From: Chitinophaga dinghuensis
GTDB lineage: Bacteria > Bacteroidota > Bacteroidia > Chitinophagales > Chitinophagaceae
DNA: 64,000 nucleotides
Direction of reading: 5' to 3'
Assembly (NCBI RefSeq): GCF_003259435.1
Contig: NZ_QLMA01000001.1
Coordinates: 682,001-746,000, forward strand
A program made the translations under genes and the position numbers. Below, in pieces: positions 1 through 9,963 of this stretch. Under the pieces are notes generated by a model, which was given only the letters and a program-made list of their open reading frames with translations, was not told the origin of the DNA and did not search any database. Every line of letters starts with the position of its first letter. Positions within the stretch are counted from its first letter, which is position 1.

Positions 1-32
1 TTGTTAGGATAATTTCGGGAGACGACCGCCAT
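1..32 (-). CDS. possible N-terminal fragment of a leftward gene
   Basis: An ATG on the minus strand at 32 opens a frame (MAVVSRNYPN) that stays open to the window edge. A TATATTTG box lies five bases upstream, the same geometry seen at several genes further right. Only ten codons are visible, so no function can be given, and the frame may be chance. Confidence 0.25.
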   Translation of the reverse strand, partial: MAVVSRNYPN

Positions 33-37
33 TCGGA

Positions 38-45
38 CAAATATA
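38..45 (-). promoter_or_regulatory. -7 box (TATATTTG) for a leftward gene
   Basis: It matches the Bacteroidota -7 consensus TAnnTTTG on the minus strand. No TTG lies at the expected -33 distance. A second match (TACTTTTG, 79-86 minus) lies slightly further upstream, so the true start site is uncertain. Confidence 0.3.
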
Positions 46-157
46 CTTCCGTTAAAGCGTCGTTCTCTTACATGGTCACAAAAGTAAATTTATAAGTTAT
101 TTATTAATATTCCATTACAGCGGGTGTAAAACTAATATTACCTTATCATGTCTCATG

Positions 158-1857
<1,700 letters not shown>

Positions 1858-1870
1858 TCGTTAAGATAGA

Positions 1871-1919
1871 TAAACTAAAAAGGCCCTCTCTGTTCTACAG
1901 AGAGGGCCTTTTTAGTTTA
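1871..1919. terminator. bidirectional intrinsic terminator
   Basis: A perfect 22-base inverted repeat (1871-1892 and 1898-1919) with a 5-base loop; the GC core GGCCCTCTCTG is flanked by A and T runs. It lies between convergent genes and contains the stop codon of the response regulator (1917-1919). Confidence 0.93.
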
Positions 1920-2312
1920 AAGATATTCCTCAATCACCTTTAGTTTGTTTTTGTCCAGGGGCTTGGTGATATACGCCATTAACTCCGGCGTCTTCTCTAC
2001 TTTTTGCAAATCCCGAACATCCACAGAGGATGAACACATAATAATCGGAATCGAGTTTTTGAGGGATGTTTTCAGACCACGATATGCTTCAATGAAATCC
2101 CAACCATTCATACGGTCCATATTCATGTCCAGGATTATAAGCGAAGGCAGCGGTGGCTGAGGTACGGCAGATAGATGGTCCAAAGCTTCTTCGGCACAAA
2201 GGAATGATGTTACAACCAGATTGTCGTCCTGCTGTACCAACATTTTTTTTATGATGAAATGAAATATTTCATCATCATCTACAACGTACACTATTTTGTT
2301 GATGTCTTCCAT
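1917..2312 (-). CDS. single-domain response regulator (CheY-like receiver)
   Basis: A 131-residue receiver domain with no output domain. It has the acidic cluster DDD at 12-14, phospho-acceptor D62 (LIILDMNM), switch serines in CSSS (93-96) and the invariant lysine K117 (TKPL). Such proteins relay phosphate from a histidine kinase to a partner protein or another receiver. No kinase lies nearby, so its partner is unknown. The stop codon lies inside the shared terminator. No clear TAnnTTTG promoter was seen directly upstream. Confidence 0.9.
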   Translation of the reverse strand: MEDINKIVYVVDDDEIFHFIIKKMLVQQDDNLVVTSFLCAEEALDHLSAVPQPPLPSLIILDMNMDRMNGWDFIEAYRGLKTSLKNSIPIIMCSSSVDVRDLQKVEKTPELMAYITKPLDKNKLKVIEEYL

Positions 2313-2700
2313 GCTTGTGTATTAATTGGGCTTCTGAACTATTCCGGTAATAGCTTAAGGGAGGTAAAGCATCAATTTTTCATTTGAATAATGCACCGGA
2401 TGAGCATCATTAAAACAAAGGATGTTCTGACTTCAGGGTTGAATAGGGTGTTCTGAAATCTGCTATCGATTAGTTTTAATAGTATGGGTTATCCGTCACA
2501 TTATACGTCCTGGTCACTAGCTGCTTTAATGCATTGGTTTCTTTGTTCCAGTGCTTACTGGCCTCCGGCTATCTCTTTCTGATTATGAACACAAAGAACG
2601 TTAATTTAATTTTATTTTTATATATAACTTTTCTCCAATAACTAATCATTAACAAACCCTCTCCTCGAAAAAAGTACACTTATTTGTCGCATTAAAACAG
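2313..2700. other. non-coding gap
   Basis: About 390 bases of AT-rich sequence upstream of the response regulator. I see no convincing open frame, tRNA, riboswitch or repeat. It probably carries the regulator's promoter, which I could not place. Confidence 0.5.
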
Positions 2701-2728
2701 AAAAGGCGGAACAACTGTTCCGCCTTTT
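2701..2728 (-). terminator. intrinsic terminator of the coiled-coil gene
   Basis: 12-base arms at 2701-2712 and 2717-2728 (AAAAGGCGGAAC and its complement) with a 4-base loop. On the minus strand a T-rich run follows the hairpin, 30 bases after the stop at 2758. Confidence 0.88.
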
Positions 2729-2757
2729 CATAATTTCTTGTATGTATTAACAAGCCA

Positions 2758-3723
2758 TTAAAATAATCCACCTTTTCTCAGTGTTACTTTACCCTGACCA
2801 ATCTTAAAGCCATTGTGATAAATTTCTACTGCATAGTCGCCTGGTTTGAAATCAGAATTCTGTTTCCAATCCATGGATACTGCCTGTTTCTGGCCCTGAA
2901 CATAACTTACAGTTTTCTTAGCTGTATATAATTTTTCAGTACCGTCTTCCAGTGTGAATCTGCCGGAACCCAGCGCTTCTACTGCCAGTGGTGAACCATC
3001 TGGTGCAGAAATAGCCACATAGATTTCTTTGTCACCACTTGGTGCAATTCTGTTATCATCCAGATCAAACTCCACGCGCATCATATCTGCTTTCTTCGCT
3101 TTGGTGGTAGCCACTTCTTTGCCGTTGTTTTTTACACGGATTGGCTCCAGCCGGATGTTGGATGCATGTAATACAGAACCAAGTTCTACCTTCTTACCAA
3201 GACTGTCTTTCACAGTAGATACAGAATCTCTCTCTTTACGCGCTACATCTCTTTCACCAGCCAGTACAATTTTCTCGCCTTCCAAACGCTCAATTGTTTG
3301 CTGATATCCTTCAATGTTAGATTTCAACTGCTCAATCAAACGACGCGCTTCTGCCAGTTCTGCCTGAGTAGCATTTTTCTTGGTCAGAATGCTGGAAATC
3401 CTCGCTTTCATATCCTGGATTTCCTTATCCTTGGTTTTTACGAGACTGTCCATGCGGGTGTTCTGACTGATCAAATCATCCAGACGCGCATTCGCAGCAT
3501 CATATTCCTGCTGTAAAGCATCATGTGAGGTATTTAAAGAATCGATCTGGACTTTCTGAGTAGATACGATTTCATTAGATTTGTTCTTGTCGTACCACAT
3601 GTATATCCAGGTACCTGCCAGGGCAGCGATCAATATACCATAAATTAATACATTGCGACTGCTACGGGGTTTTTCTGGTCCGGGAGATCCCGGTGCAGGC
3701 GTGTTAAAAGTGTTCTCCGTCAT
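2758..3723 (-). CDS. membrane-anchored coiled-coil protein of unknown function
   Basis: The first 23 residues are rich in proline and charge, followed by one membrane segment (about 24-43, LIYGILIAALAGTWIYMW). A long heptad-like region rich in Q, E, K, D and R (about 50-175) follows, then a beta-rich C-terminal domain (about 180-321). The topology suggests an inner-membrane anchor with the coiled coil and C-terminal domain in the periplasm. I do not recognise the C-terminal domain; its mix of DDNRIAPSGDKEIYVAI and a DYAVEIYHNG-like strand suggests an immunoglobulin-like sandwich. It could be annotated wrongly as SMC-like because of the coiled coil. It is a single gene with its own terminator. 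Confidence 0.85.
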   Translation of the reverse strand: MTENTFNTPAPGSPGPEKPRSSRNVLIYGILIAALAGTWIYMWYDKNKSNEIVSTQKVQIDSLNTSHDALQQEYDAANARLDDLISQNTRMDSLVKTKDKEIQDMKARISSILTKKNATQAELAEARRLIEQLKSNIEGYQQTIERLEGEKIVLAGERDVARKERDSVSTVKDSLGKKVELGSVLHASNIRLEPIRVKNNGKEVATTKAKKADMMRVEFDLDDNRIAPSGDKEIYVAISAPDGSPLAVEALGSGRFTLEDGTEKLYTAKKTVSYVQGQKQAVSMDWKQNSDFKPGDYAVEIYHNGFKIGQGKVTLRKGGLF

Positions 3724-3770
3724 AGTTGTTTGTTTTATGTTTATGTGTTATATGGTTAAAAATCGTTATT

Positions 3771-3778
3771 CAAAAGTA
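3771..3778 (-). promoter_or_regulatory. -7 box (TACTTTTG) of the coiled-coil gene
   Basis: A minus-strand match to TAnnTTTG, 47 bases upstream of the ATG at 3723. The nearest TTG is too far away (27-base spacer), so the -33 element is weak or absent. Confidence 0.5.
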
Positions 3779-3833
3779 GGTATTAAAAATTATTTTTAGA
3801 ATAGTCAAGTCTTAAAAAAACAGTTTTCCATCC

Positions 3834-4559
3834 GTGTTACCTAATATTGGACTAGATCAGTTATTGCTCCTTGACATAGAAACCACGCCCGGTGAGGCGG
3901 CATTGGAGCTACTTCCCGCACACATGCAGGCGCTCTGGCGGGAGAAAAACACAAAAATTGCGCCAGAATCAGAAACTGAAGATGCTTCTTATTCAGATAG
4001 GGCAGGCATCTTCGCCGAATTTGGCAGAATCGTTTGTATATCAGTGGGTTTCTTCCACCTGGAAAATAACAGATACCAACTTCGACTGAAATCTTTCGCC
4101 AGCGAAGACGAAGTTGCACTGCTGAATAATTTCTTTGACCTTATTCAAAAATTCCAGGAAAGAATACCCAGCTTTCAGTACGCTGGCCATAATATACGGG
4201 AATTTGATATCCCCTTTATTTGCCGCCGTTCTGTGATACATCAGTTATCTTTGCCGAAATCACTGCAGCTACATGGCCTTAAACCATGGGAAGTGCCCGT
4301 GGTGGATACCCTTCACCTCTGGCGCTTTGGCGATTTTAAACATTATACCTCTCTTAAACTGCTCACCGCCGTCATGGGAATAGACTCCTCCAAAGACGAT
4401 ATTGATGGCAGTATGGTTGGAAAGGTATTCTGGGAAACTAAAGACCTGGAACGCATCGCTACCTATTGCCAGAAAGATGTACTGGCCGTAGCGCAACTCC
4501 TGCTCCGGTTTAAAAGATTACCATTGCTGCTGCCGGAAGATGTTGTGGTGATCAAATAA
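3834..4559 (+). CDS. DEDDy 3'-5' exonuclease related to the PolB proofreading domain
   Basis: A predicted stand-alone exonuclease of the PolB-exonuclease-related family (DNA_pol_B_exo2 type). The catalytic set is visible: D14 and E16 in LLLDIET, D125 in AGHNIREFDIP, and Y211/D215 in YCQKD, the DEDDy arrangement. There is no polymerase domain. The likely role is DNA end processing or repair, and the substrate is not known from sequence. The start is GTG at 3834, because there is no upstream in-frame ATG and the first motif begins only ten codons in. It is followed 21 bases later by holA, so co-transcription is likely and fits a DNA-replication or repair context. Confidence 0.88.
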   Translation: MLPNIGLDQLLLLDIETTPGEAALELLPAHMQALWREKNTKIAPESETEDASYSDRAGIFAEFGRIVCISVGFFHLENNRYQLRLKSFASEDEVALLNNFFDLIQKFQERIPSFQYAGHNIREFDIPFICRRSVIHQLSLPKSLQLHGLKPWEVPVVDTLHLWRFGDFKHYTSLKLLTAVMGIDSSKDDIDGSMVGKVFWETKDLERIATYCQKDVLAVAQLLLRFKRLPLLLPEDVVVIK

Positions 4560-4580
4560 TTTTAATAGCTCGTACCATCC

Positions 4581-5576
4581 ATGGATTATCAGGATATAAT
4601 AAAAGACTGGAAACAGAAAAAATTTAAAAGCCTTTACTGGCTGGAAGGGGATGAAGACTTCTTCATCGACCAGGTGGTGAATTATGCAGAACACCATCTC
4701 CTGGAGGAAGCGGAAAAAGGATTTAATCTCACGGTGCTGTATGGAAAGGATACCGACTGGAGCACGGTTATTAATGCTTGTCGCCGATATCCTATGTTCG
4801 CTGAACGTCAGGTAGTCGTACTCAAAGAAGCCCAGGCCATGCGCGACCTCCTGAAACTGGAGGCCTACATCGATAATCCGCTCAACACTACTGTGTTTGT
4901 AGTGGCCCACAAACAAGGCAAAATCGATGGAAGGAGTAAAATGGCCAAGCTGATTAAGGAAAAAGGCGTACTCCTTTCTACCAAAAAATTGTACGATAAC
5001 CAGCTACCTGCCTGGACTGAAGGATATGTCACCAGTCGGGGACTGGCTATCTCCCAAAAAGCGGCTATACTCCTGGTGGATCATATTGGTAATGACCTCT
5101 CCCGGATCGCCAATGAAATAGATAAGCTTCTCGTTAATCTGCCAGACAAAAAGAAAATTGACGAAAGCGATATTGAAAAATATGTAGGGATCAGTAAAGA
5201 ATACAATGTATTTGAATTACAAAATGCATTAGGGCAGAAAAATGCGACCAAAGTGTATAAGATCATCAGCTATTTCGCGGCCAATCCTAAGGCGGCTCCT
5301 ATGCAAATGATGCTCCCTGCACTCTATAACTATTTTTCCAAAATGAGCCTGGTATTCGTCGTGAAAGGCGGTGAAAAAGATATCGCTGCTGCATTGGGCG
5401 TCCATCCTTTCTTTGTGAAAGATTATATCGGGGCAGCCCGCAACTATGGCCCGGAAGCAACGGATAGAGCCATTCTGTTGCTGCATCATTATAACTTACG
5501 GAGCATAGGCATTAATGATAGTGGCGTAGAAGACGGAGAACTCCTGAAAGAACTGATGTACAAGATAATGGCATAA
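4581..5576 (+). CDS. holA: DNA polymerase III delta subunit (clamp loader)
   Basis: HolA opens the beta sliding clamp within the clamp-loader complex. The 331-residue length and layout fit the family: an N-terminal AAA-like fold with SLYWLEGDEDFFID (17-30), no functional Walker A as expected for delta, a middle lid domain with DLSRIANEIDKLL, and an all-helical collar domain ending in LLKELMYKIM. ATG at 4581 begins a normal HolA N-terminus (MDYQDIIKDWKQKKFKSLYWL). It follows the exonuclease gene closely and ends at a strong bidirectional terminator. The family is poorly conserved, but the motif pattern is clear. Confidence 0.9.
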   Translation: MDYQDIIKDWKQKKFKSLYWLEGDEDFFIDQVVNYAEHHLLEEAEKGFNLTVLYGKDTDWSTVINACRRYPMFAERQVVVLKEAQAMRDLLKLEAYIDNPLNTTVFVVAHKQGKIDGRSKMAKLIKEKGVLLSTKKLYDNQLPAWTEGYVTSRGLAISQKAAILLVDHIGNDLSRIANEIDKLLVNLPDKKKIDESDIEKYVGISKEYNVFELQNALGQKNATKVYKIISYFAANPKAAPMQMMLPALYNYFSKMSLVFVVKGGEKDIAAALGVHPFFVKDYIGAARNYGPEATDRAILLLHHYNLRSIGINDSGVEDGELLKELMYKIMA

Positions 5577-5594
5577 CTATAAATCAGTATAACG

Positions 5595-5629
5595 AAAAGG
5601 CCCTCTCAGCGAAACTGAGAGGGCCTTTT
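5595..5629. terminator. bidirectional terminator between holA and ribF
   Basis: 15-base arms (5595-5609 and 5615-5629) with an AAAAGGCCCTCTCAG core and a 5-base loop, ending in a T run. Its core resembles the terminator at 1871-1919. Confidence 0.92.
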
Positions 5630-5660
5630 TAGTTTTATCTGCAGATAAAAAGAGGTAAAG

Positions 5661-6596
5661 CTACCTGGAAAGAATTTCCTTCGCTTTCTCTGCATCCGCT
5701 GAAATCTGTTTCACCAGATCATCGATATTGTCAAATTTCTGATTGGCGCGGATATATTCTTCAAAATAAACGGTCAGTGTCTGGCCGTAAATTTCTCTGT
5801 TGAAATCAAAGATGTGGACTTCCAGTCGCAGATCCGTACCATTGAAAGTAGGGCGGGTGCCGATACTCATCACGGCAGGAATAGTGGTCCAGTGGCGATT
5901 CAGCGATACCTGTACTGCATAGATACCTTCTTCCGGAATCAGTTTACGTTCGTCTGCCAGTTTCAGGTTGGCAGTAGGAAATCCCAGCTGACGGCCCATT
6001 TTATCGCCATGAACAACCGTGCCGGTCATAAAATAGCGGTATCCCAGCAGCTCATTGGCCAGGCGGATATTACCGTCCTGTAAGCTTTTCCTGATTTTAG
6101 TAGAGCTGACGGTGAGGTCATGTACTACCTGTTGTGGAATTTCTATCAGTTCAAATCCAAATTTTTCCTTTTCAACTTCCAGCAGTTCCAGTCCGCCTTC
6201 CCGGTTATGACCAAAACGATGATCATAGCCAATAATGATGGTATGTGGATGGAAACGGGCTATGAGGAAGTCTTCCAGATAAGCCTGTGCGGATAATTCA
6301 GAGAAAGCCCTGGTAAAAGGTACTACCACGAGGTGGTCAATGCCCTGTTTTTCCAGGAGTGCAATTTTTTCGGGAAGGGTCGTCAATAATTTGACTGGCT
6401 GAGCAGAGCTGCCCAGTACTTCCCGCGGATGTGGGTCGAACGTAACAATCACCGTTTCGCCGTTGCAGGCCGCAGCAGCCTGTTCCAGTTGCTGCAGAAT
6501 GTAACGATGGCCAAGGTGTACGCCATCAAAAGTACCAATGGTAACAACCGCATTACGGAATTCCGGTAAGTGATCTAAGTCCCTGTGAACCTGCAT
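5661..6596 (-). CDS. ribF: bifunctional riboflavin kinase / FAD synthetase
   Basis: It converts riboflavin to FMN and FMN to FAD. The N-terminal adenylyltransferase half carries GTFDGVHLGH (21-30) with the HxGH nucleotide motif, the conserved IIGYDHRFGHNREGG, and the SSTKIR signature. The C-terminal riboflavin-kinase half starts near residue 185 (GTVVHGDKMGRQLGFPTANL) and includes the PTFNG segment. The 311-residue length is typical. It is transcribed away from purM. No FMN riboswitch is visible upstream. Confidence 0.96.
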   Translation of the reverse strand: MQVHRDLDHLPEFRNAVVTIGTFDGVHLGHRYILQQLEQAAAACNGETVIVTFDPHPREVLGSSAQPVKLLTTLPEKIALLEKQGIDHLVVVPFTRAFSELSAQAYLEDFLIARFHPHTIIIGYDHRFGHNREGGLELLEVEKEKFGFELIEIPQQVVHDLTVSSTKIRKSLQDGNIRLANELLGYRYFMTGTVVHGDKMGRQLGFPTANLKLADERKLIPEEGIYAVQVSLNRHWTTIPAVMSIGTRPTFNGTDLRLEVHIFDFNREIYGQTLTVYFEEYIRANQKFDNIDDLVKQISADAEKAKEILSR

Positions 6597-6624
6597 ATAA
6601 TTCTATAACAATCAAAAAGCCCCG

Positions 6625-6632
6625 CAAATCTA
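6625..6632 (-). promoter_or_regulatory. -7 box (TAGATTTG) of ribF
   Basis: A minus-strand TAnnTTTG match about 28 bases before the ribF ATG. No good -33 TTG is seen. Confidence 0.5.
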
Positions 6633-6665
6633 ACACATTCGGCGGGCATTCTGCGCGGAATCTGT

Positions 6666-6673
6666 TACTTTTG
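6666..6673 (+). promoter_or_regulatory. -7 box (TACTTTTG) of purM
   Basis: A plus-strand TAnnTTTG match giving a leader of about 45 bases before the GTG start. It is divergent from the ribF box 33 bases away. Confidence 0.55.
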
Positions 6674-6724
6674 CAGCCGGAAGCAATTTCTACTATCTCT
6701 AAATTACTAAATCTCTAATTCCAG

Positions 6725-7903
6725 GTGGACCAGAATATTTACGCCAAACGTGGAGTTTCCGCAGGCAAGGAAGATGTACACAACGCCATTAAGAACATTG
6801 ATAAAGGGCTTTTCCCAAAAGCTTTTTGTAAAATAGTGCCCGATATCCTGGGCGGTGATGAAGCCTATTGCAATATCATGCATGCTGATGGCGCCGGTAC
6901 CAAATCTTCCCTGGCTTATGTTTACTGGAAAGAAACCGGTGATCTCAGCGTTTGGAAAGGCATTGCGCAGGATGCTATTATCATGAATATGGACGACCTG
7001 CTTTGTGTAGGCGCCACCGATAATATTTTACTTTCTTCCACCATTGGCCGTAACAAGCAACTGTTGCCTGGTGAAGTAATTGCCGCTATTATCAATGGCA
7101 CAGAAGAAATTCTGGCGGAACTCCGTAATCATGGTATCAGTATTTACTCCACCGGCGGGGAAACTGCCGATGTGGGTGATCTGGTGCGTACTATCATTGT
7201 GGATTCTACCGTTACCTGCCGTATGAAAAGAGAAGATGTGATCTCTAATGATCGTATCCAGGCAGGAGATGTAGTGGTAGGGCTCGCCTCTTATGGTCAG
7301 GCAACTTATGAAAGCAGCTACAATGGCGGTATGGGAAGCAATGGTCTGACCAGTGCCCGTCATGATGTGTTCCATAAGGCAATTGCAGAGAAATATGCAG
7401 AAAGCTTTGATCCGGGAATTCCTTATGAACTGGTGTTCAGCGGCAATAAAGCATTGACAGATAAAATTGATATCCCTGGATTTGGTCAGGTAGACGCGGG
7501 TAAACTGGTATTGTCACCTACCCGTACGTATGCGCCGGTGATCAAGAAAGTATTGGAACAATTCCGTCCGCAGATTCATGGTATGGTGCATTGCAGTGGC
7601 GGTGCGCAGACAAAAGTGCTGCACTTCATAGAGAACCTGCATGTAATCAAAGACAACCTCTTCCCTGTACCTCCTTTGTTTACGCTGATCCAGGAACAAT
7701 CAGGTACTTCCTGGAAAGAGATGTACCAGGTATTTAATATGGGACACCGTATGGAGTTGTATGTGCCGGAAGCCATTGCAGCAGATATCATCGCGATTTC
7801 CAAAAGCTTTAATATTGACGCACAGATTATTGGAAGAGTAGAGGCGGCCGACAAGAAACAAGTAACCGTTAAAGCGCCTGCAGGCACTTTTGTTTATAAT
7901 TAA
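6725..7903 (+). CDS. purM: phosphoribosylformylglycinamidine cyclo-ligase (AIR synthase)
   Basis: It closes the imidazole ring in purine synthesis (FGAM to AIR, using ATP). It has the PurM/SelD fold: MHADGAGTKSSL near 53-64, the acidic MNMDDLLCVGA segment, STGGETADVGD for nucleotide and metal binding, and a C-terminal PurM domain with the FNMGHRMELYVP signature. At 392 residues it is longer than the roughly 345 of E. coli PurM, but of the size I associate with Bacteroidota. The start is GTG at 6725 (MDQNIYAKRGVSAGKED); no in-frame ATG lies upstream. Confidence 0.95.
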   Translation: MDQNIYAKRGVSAGKEDVHNAIKNIDKGLFPKAFCKIVPDILGGDEAYCNIMHADGAGTKSSLAYVYWKETGDLSVWKGIAQDAIIMNMDDLLCVGATDNILLSSTIGRNKQLLPGEVIAAIINGTEEILAELRNHGISIYSTGGETADVGDLVRTIIVDSTVTCRMKREDVISNDRIQAGDVVVGLASYGQATYESSYNGGMGSNGLTSARHDVFHKAIAEKYAESFDPGIPYELVFSGNKALTDKIDIPGFGQVDAGKLVLSPTRTYAPVIKKVLEQFRPQIHGMVHCSGGAQTKVLHFIENLHVIKDNLFPVPPLFTLIQEQSGTSWKEMYQVFNMGHRMELYVPEAIAADIIAISKSFNIDAQIIGRVEAADKKQVTVKAPAGTFVYN

Positions 7904-7925
7904 TGTTGTGTTGTTTAGAAAAACT

Positions 7926-7958
7926 AAAAGCCGTCTCTACCTGGTAGAGGCGGCTTTT
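7926..7958. terminator. bidirectional terminator between purM and the M56 gene
   Basis: 15-base arms (7926-7940 and 7944-7958) with one G-T wobble, a 3-base loop, and an A run before and T run after. Confidence 0.9.
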
Positions 7959-7979
7959 TAAGTTTTGTGTGGAAGGAAA

Positions 7980-9527
7980 TTATCGATTGGGTTCGAACCT
8001 GACAGGCAGGGCATACTGCACAGCAACCTTCTTCCCTTGATGTGTGCCTGGAATCCATAATGGCATGGCGTTTACTACTCTGATAGCCTCTTCTTCCAAT
8101 CCATATCCAAGTGATTTTCCCATCGGTTGAACATCCCTTATCCTGCCGTCTGCCTCCACCACGAACAGTAGGAAAACGGTGCCTTTAATATGTTTTTCCT
8201 TTGCCTCTTTGGGATATTTCAAATTTTTGATGAGGTAGCCCACTATATCATTGTCGGGGAACTGAGGCGGCTTTTCAACAAAGGTCAATACATCAGATGG
8301 TTTGCAAGGTAGTCGGAAAGTAACGGGTAACACTACCTCGGAAGCGACCTTTTTATGATTTTCCTTTGCAGGTTGCCAGTTAGGCATGCTGTTCACAACG
8401 CGTAGCGCTTCTTCGTCCATCTCCTTGCTGATTTGCTGTTTGCCGGCTAAAGTGTGGGCATTGGTGATTTTCCCATTGGCTGCTACAGTGAAGTGTATCA
8501 TAACGGTACCACTGATACGATGGTCGATAGCCGTTTGGGGGTATCTGAGGTTGTTGATGATAAATTCTTCCATCGGGATTTGTCCACCTGGATAGGCGGC
8601 TTGTTTTTCCGGATCGGAAGATTGTCCCGTGGCGTTCATGCCTGCTGCAACAGGCATGGATGTTTGTTTCGCCGCAGCCACGAAAGCGAAGGAACAAAAA
8701 ATAATACCAGCTACCGGGAGTATCATCACTCTTCGGAGATAGCTGAATCTGTCTTTTTGGATTTGTGTTAACATAAGAATACGTCTTTTGATTGGCGGAT
8801 AAAAAAAGTCATTCGTTATAGCAAACTGTCTGCTCTGAAAGGCGCTCTGGAGGATAGCTTCCGCGTATCCGGAGATTTCCTTACCTGCAGCCTTTTTATC
8901 GGCAATAAATTCATGAACAAGGGCGAGTTCTTTCTGGGTGAGATAGAATACGGGGTTGAACCAGCAGATAGCGCTGATGATGCTCATCCATATTTTATCG
9001 ATGCTATGATATTGACGGACATGCACCATTTCATGCTGCAACATGCGTTTGCCTTGCGGGTCGTACATGGGCGTGTCATAATGCCAGAATATCCAGGAGA
9101 AGAAGGAGAAGGGGCTGGTGGGTTGGTCCAGTGCCACGAGTATGTAATCCTGCACGGGTTCTTGTGGCAGGCGTTTCGCCAGCTGAATAATACGCCAGCA
9201 GGAAACCAGCAGACGGAGCAACAACAGGGCCGCGATTATCCAGTAAAGGATGGTGAGCAGGTACTGGTAGCTGAAGGTAGGGCGACTACTCAGGCCTTCC
9301 CGGATGGTAACGGCCGTATAGGTATAGGCGTAAACAAAAGAAGCGGATGTATCGGTGGATTCCAGTGGTATTTTAAGTAGGGGCACCAGCAGCGATACTA
9401 TTGGAAGCAGGAGGAGATAGTATCTGTTCCATTCGTGAAATCTTTTGTTGCGCAGGGCGAGCAGGTAATATCCGTAGAGGATACCGGAGCTGCAGATGAC
9501 CTGGAGAAAATAGGTGAGTATTTTCAT
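7980..9527 (-). CDS. BlaR1/MecR1-like M56 membrane metallopeptidase with two TonB-type C-terminal domains
   Basis: The N-terminal half is a polytopic membrane peptidase with segments near 4-26, 36-53 and 88-112 and another at about 268-288. The zinc site HEMVH (165-169) and the third ligand E206 (HEFIADKKA) are intact. The periplasmic part carries two TonB C-terminal-like domains, each with the PQTAIDHRISGTVMIHF / PKEAKEKHIKGTVFLLF pattern (about 325-405 and 430-512), instead of a beta-lactam sensor domain. By analogy with BlaR1, signalling would activate the cytosolic peptidase and relieve BlaI repression. The gene overlaps the BlaI-type gene by 4 bases (ATGA), so they are translationally coupled. 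The signal sensed is unknown. Confidence 0.92.
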   Translation of the reverse strand: MKILTYFLQVICSSGILYGYYLLALRNKRFHEWNRYYLLLLPIVSLLVPLLKIPLESTDTSASFVYAYTYTAVTIREGLSSRPTFSYQYLLTILYWIIAALLLLRLLVSCWRIIQLAKRLPQEPVQDYILVALDQPTSPFSFFSWIFWHYDTPMYDPQGKRMLQHEMVHVRQYHSIDKIWMSIISAICWFNPVFYLTQKELALVHEFIADKKAAGKEISGYAEAILQSAFQSRQFAITNDFFYPPIKRRILMLTQIQKDRFSYLRRVMILPVAGIIFCSFAFVAAAKQTSMPVAAGMNATGQSSDPEKQAAYPGGQIPMEEFIINNLRYPQTAIDHRISGTVMIHFTVAANGKITNAHTLAGKQQISKEMDEEALRVVNSMPNWQPAKENHKKVASEVVLPVTFRLPCKPSDVLTFVEKPPQFPDNDIVGYLIKNLKYPKEAKEKHIKGTVFLLFVVEADGRIRDVQPMGKSLGYGLEEEAIRVVNAMPLWIPGTHQGKKVAVQYALPVRFEPNR

Positions 9528-9895
9528 TTATTGTGTTTTTGGGCGTCTTTGATATGTTCTACCAGTTTTTCCAGTTCCTGTACGCTGATATCCTTTTCTT
9601 TAATAAAGAAGGATACGAGGTTGCTGAAGGAGCCTTCGAAGTAACCTTTTACGAGGTGGCTCACTGTTTTGTGGCTGTATGCTTCACGGGAAATGGTGGC
9701 GGAGTATTGATGTGATTTACCAAACACTTTAAATTCTACGAATCCCTTTTCGATCAGGATTTTGATAAGGGTAGACACGGTGTTGTAATGTGGCTTTGGT
9801 TCCGGCATGGCTTCGATGATATCTTTCACGAATGCGGGACCTGTTTGCCAGAGTGCCTGCATAATTTGTTCTTCTGCTTTGGTGAGTTGTTTCAT
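9524..9895 (-). CDS. BlaI/MecI family transcriptional repressor
   Basis: A 123-residue winged-helix repressor. Its N-terminus MKQLTKAEEQIMQALWQTGPA is diagnostic, followed by the recognition region YNTVSTLIKILIEKGFV and a C-terminal dimerisation helix. In this family the cognate M56 peptidase inactivates the repressor. It is first in a two-gene operon with the M56 gene. A perfect inverted repeat directly upstream (9930-9963) covers the promoter spacer and very likely mediates autorepression. Regulon members elsewhere in the genome cannot be seen here. Confidence 0.94.
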   Translation of the reverse strand: MKQLTKAEEQIMQALWQTGPAFVKDIIEAMPEPKPHYNTVSTLIKILIEKGFVEFKVFGKSHQYSATISREAYSHKTVSHLVKGYFEGSFSNLVSFFIKEKDISVQELEKLVEHIKDAQKHNK

Positions 9896-9919
9896 GTTTC
9901 GCTGGATTTTCTCGTTGAA

Positions 9920-9950
9920 TAAATTTAAAACTAATAATTTAGTTGAACAA
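9920..9950 (-). promoter_or_regulatory. promoter of the blaI-like/M56 operon
   Basis: On the minus strand TTG (9950-9948), a 20-base spacer and TAAATTTA (9927-9920) match the Bacteroidota promoter, with one mismatch in the -7 box. The leader before ATG 9895 is about 20 bases. Confidence 0.6.
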
Positions 9951-9963
9951 CTAAATTATTAGT
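9930..9963. promoter_or_regulatory. BlaI-type operator, perfect 15-bp inverted repeat
   Basis: ACTAATAATTTAGTT (9930-9944), a 4-base spacer, then its exact complement (9949-9963). It covers the spacer and -33 element of the operon's own promoter, the expected place for a repressor. A weaker copy of the same half-site pattern (ACTAA, 4 bases, TTAGT) lies just upstream at about 9970-9983, suggesting a second, lower-affinity site. Confidence 0.8.

Noticed and set aside
2313..2757. Possible small gene or RNA in the gap
   Set aside because: No frame of useful length, no conserved-looking structure other than the terminator at its end.
6597..6724. FMN riboswitch upstream of ribF or ribD
   Set aside because: The gaps are too short and lack the conserved RFN helices.
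8380..9380. Several open frames opposite or out of frame with the M56 gene
   Set aside because: Their coverage follows the real gene, and the translated sequences have no domain or membrane logic.
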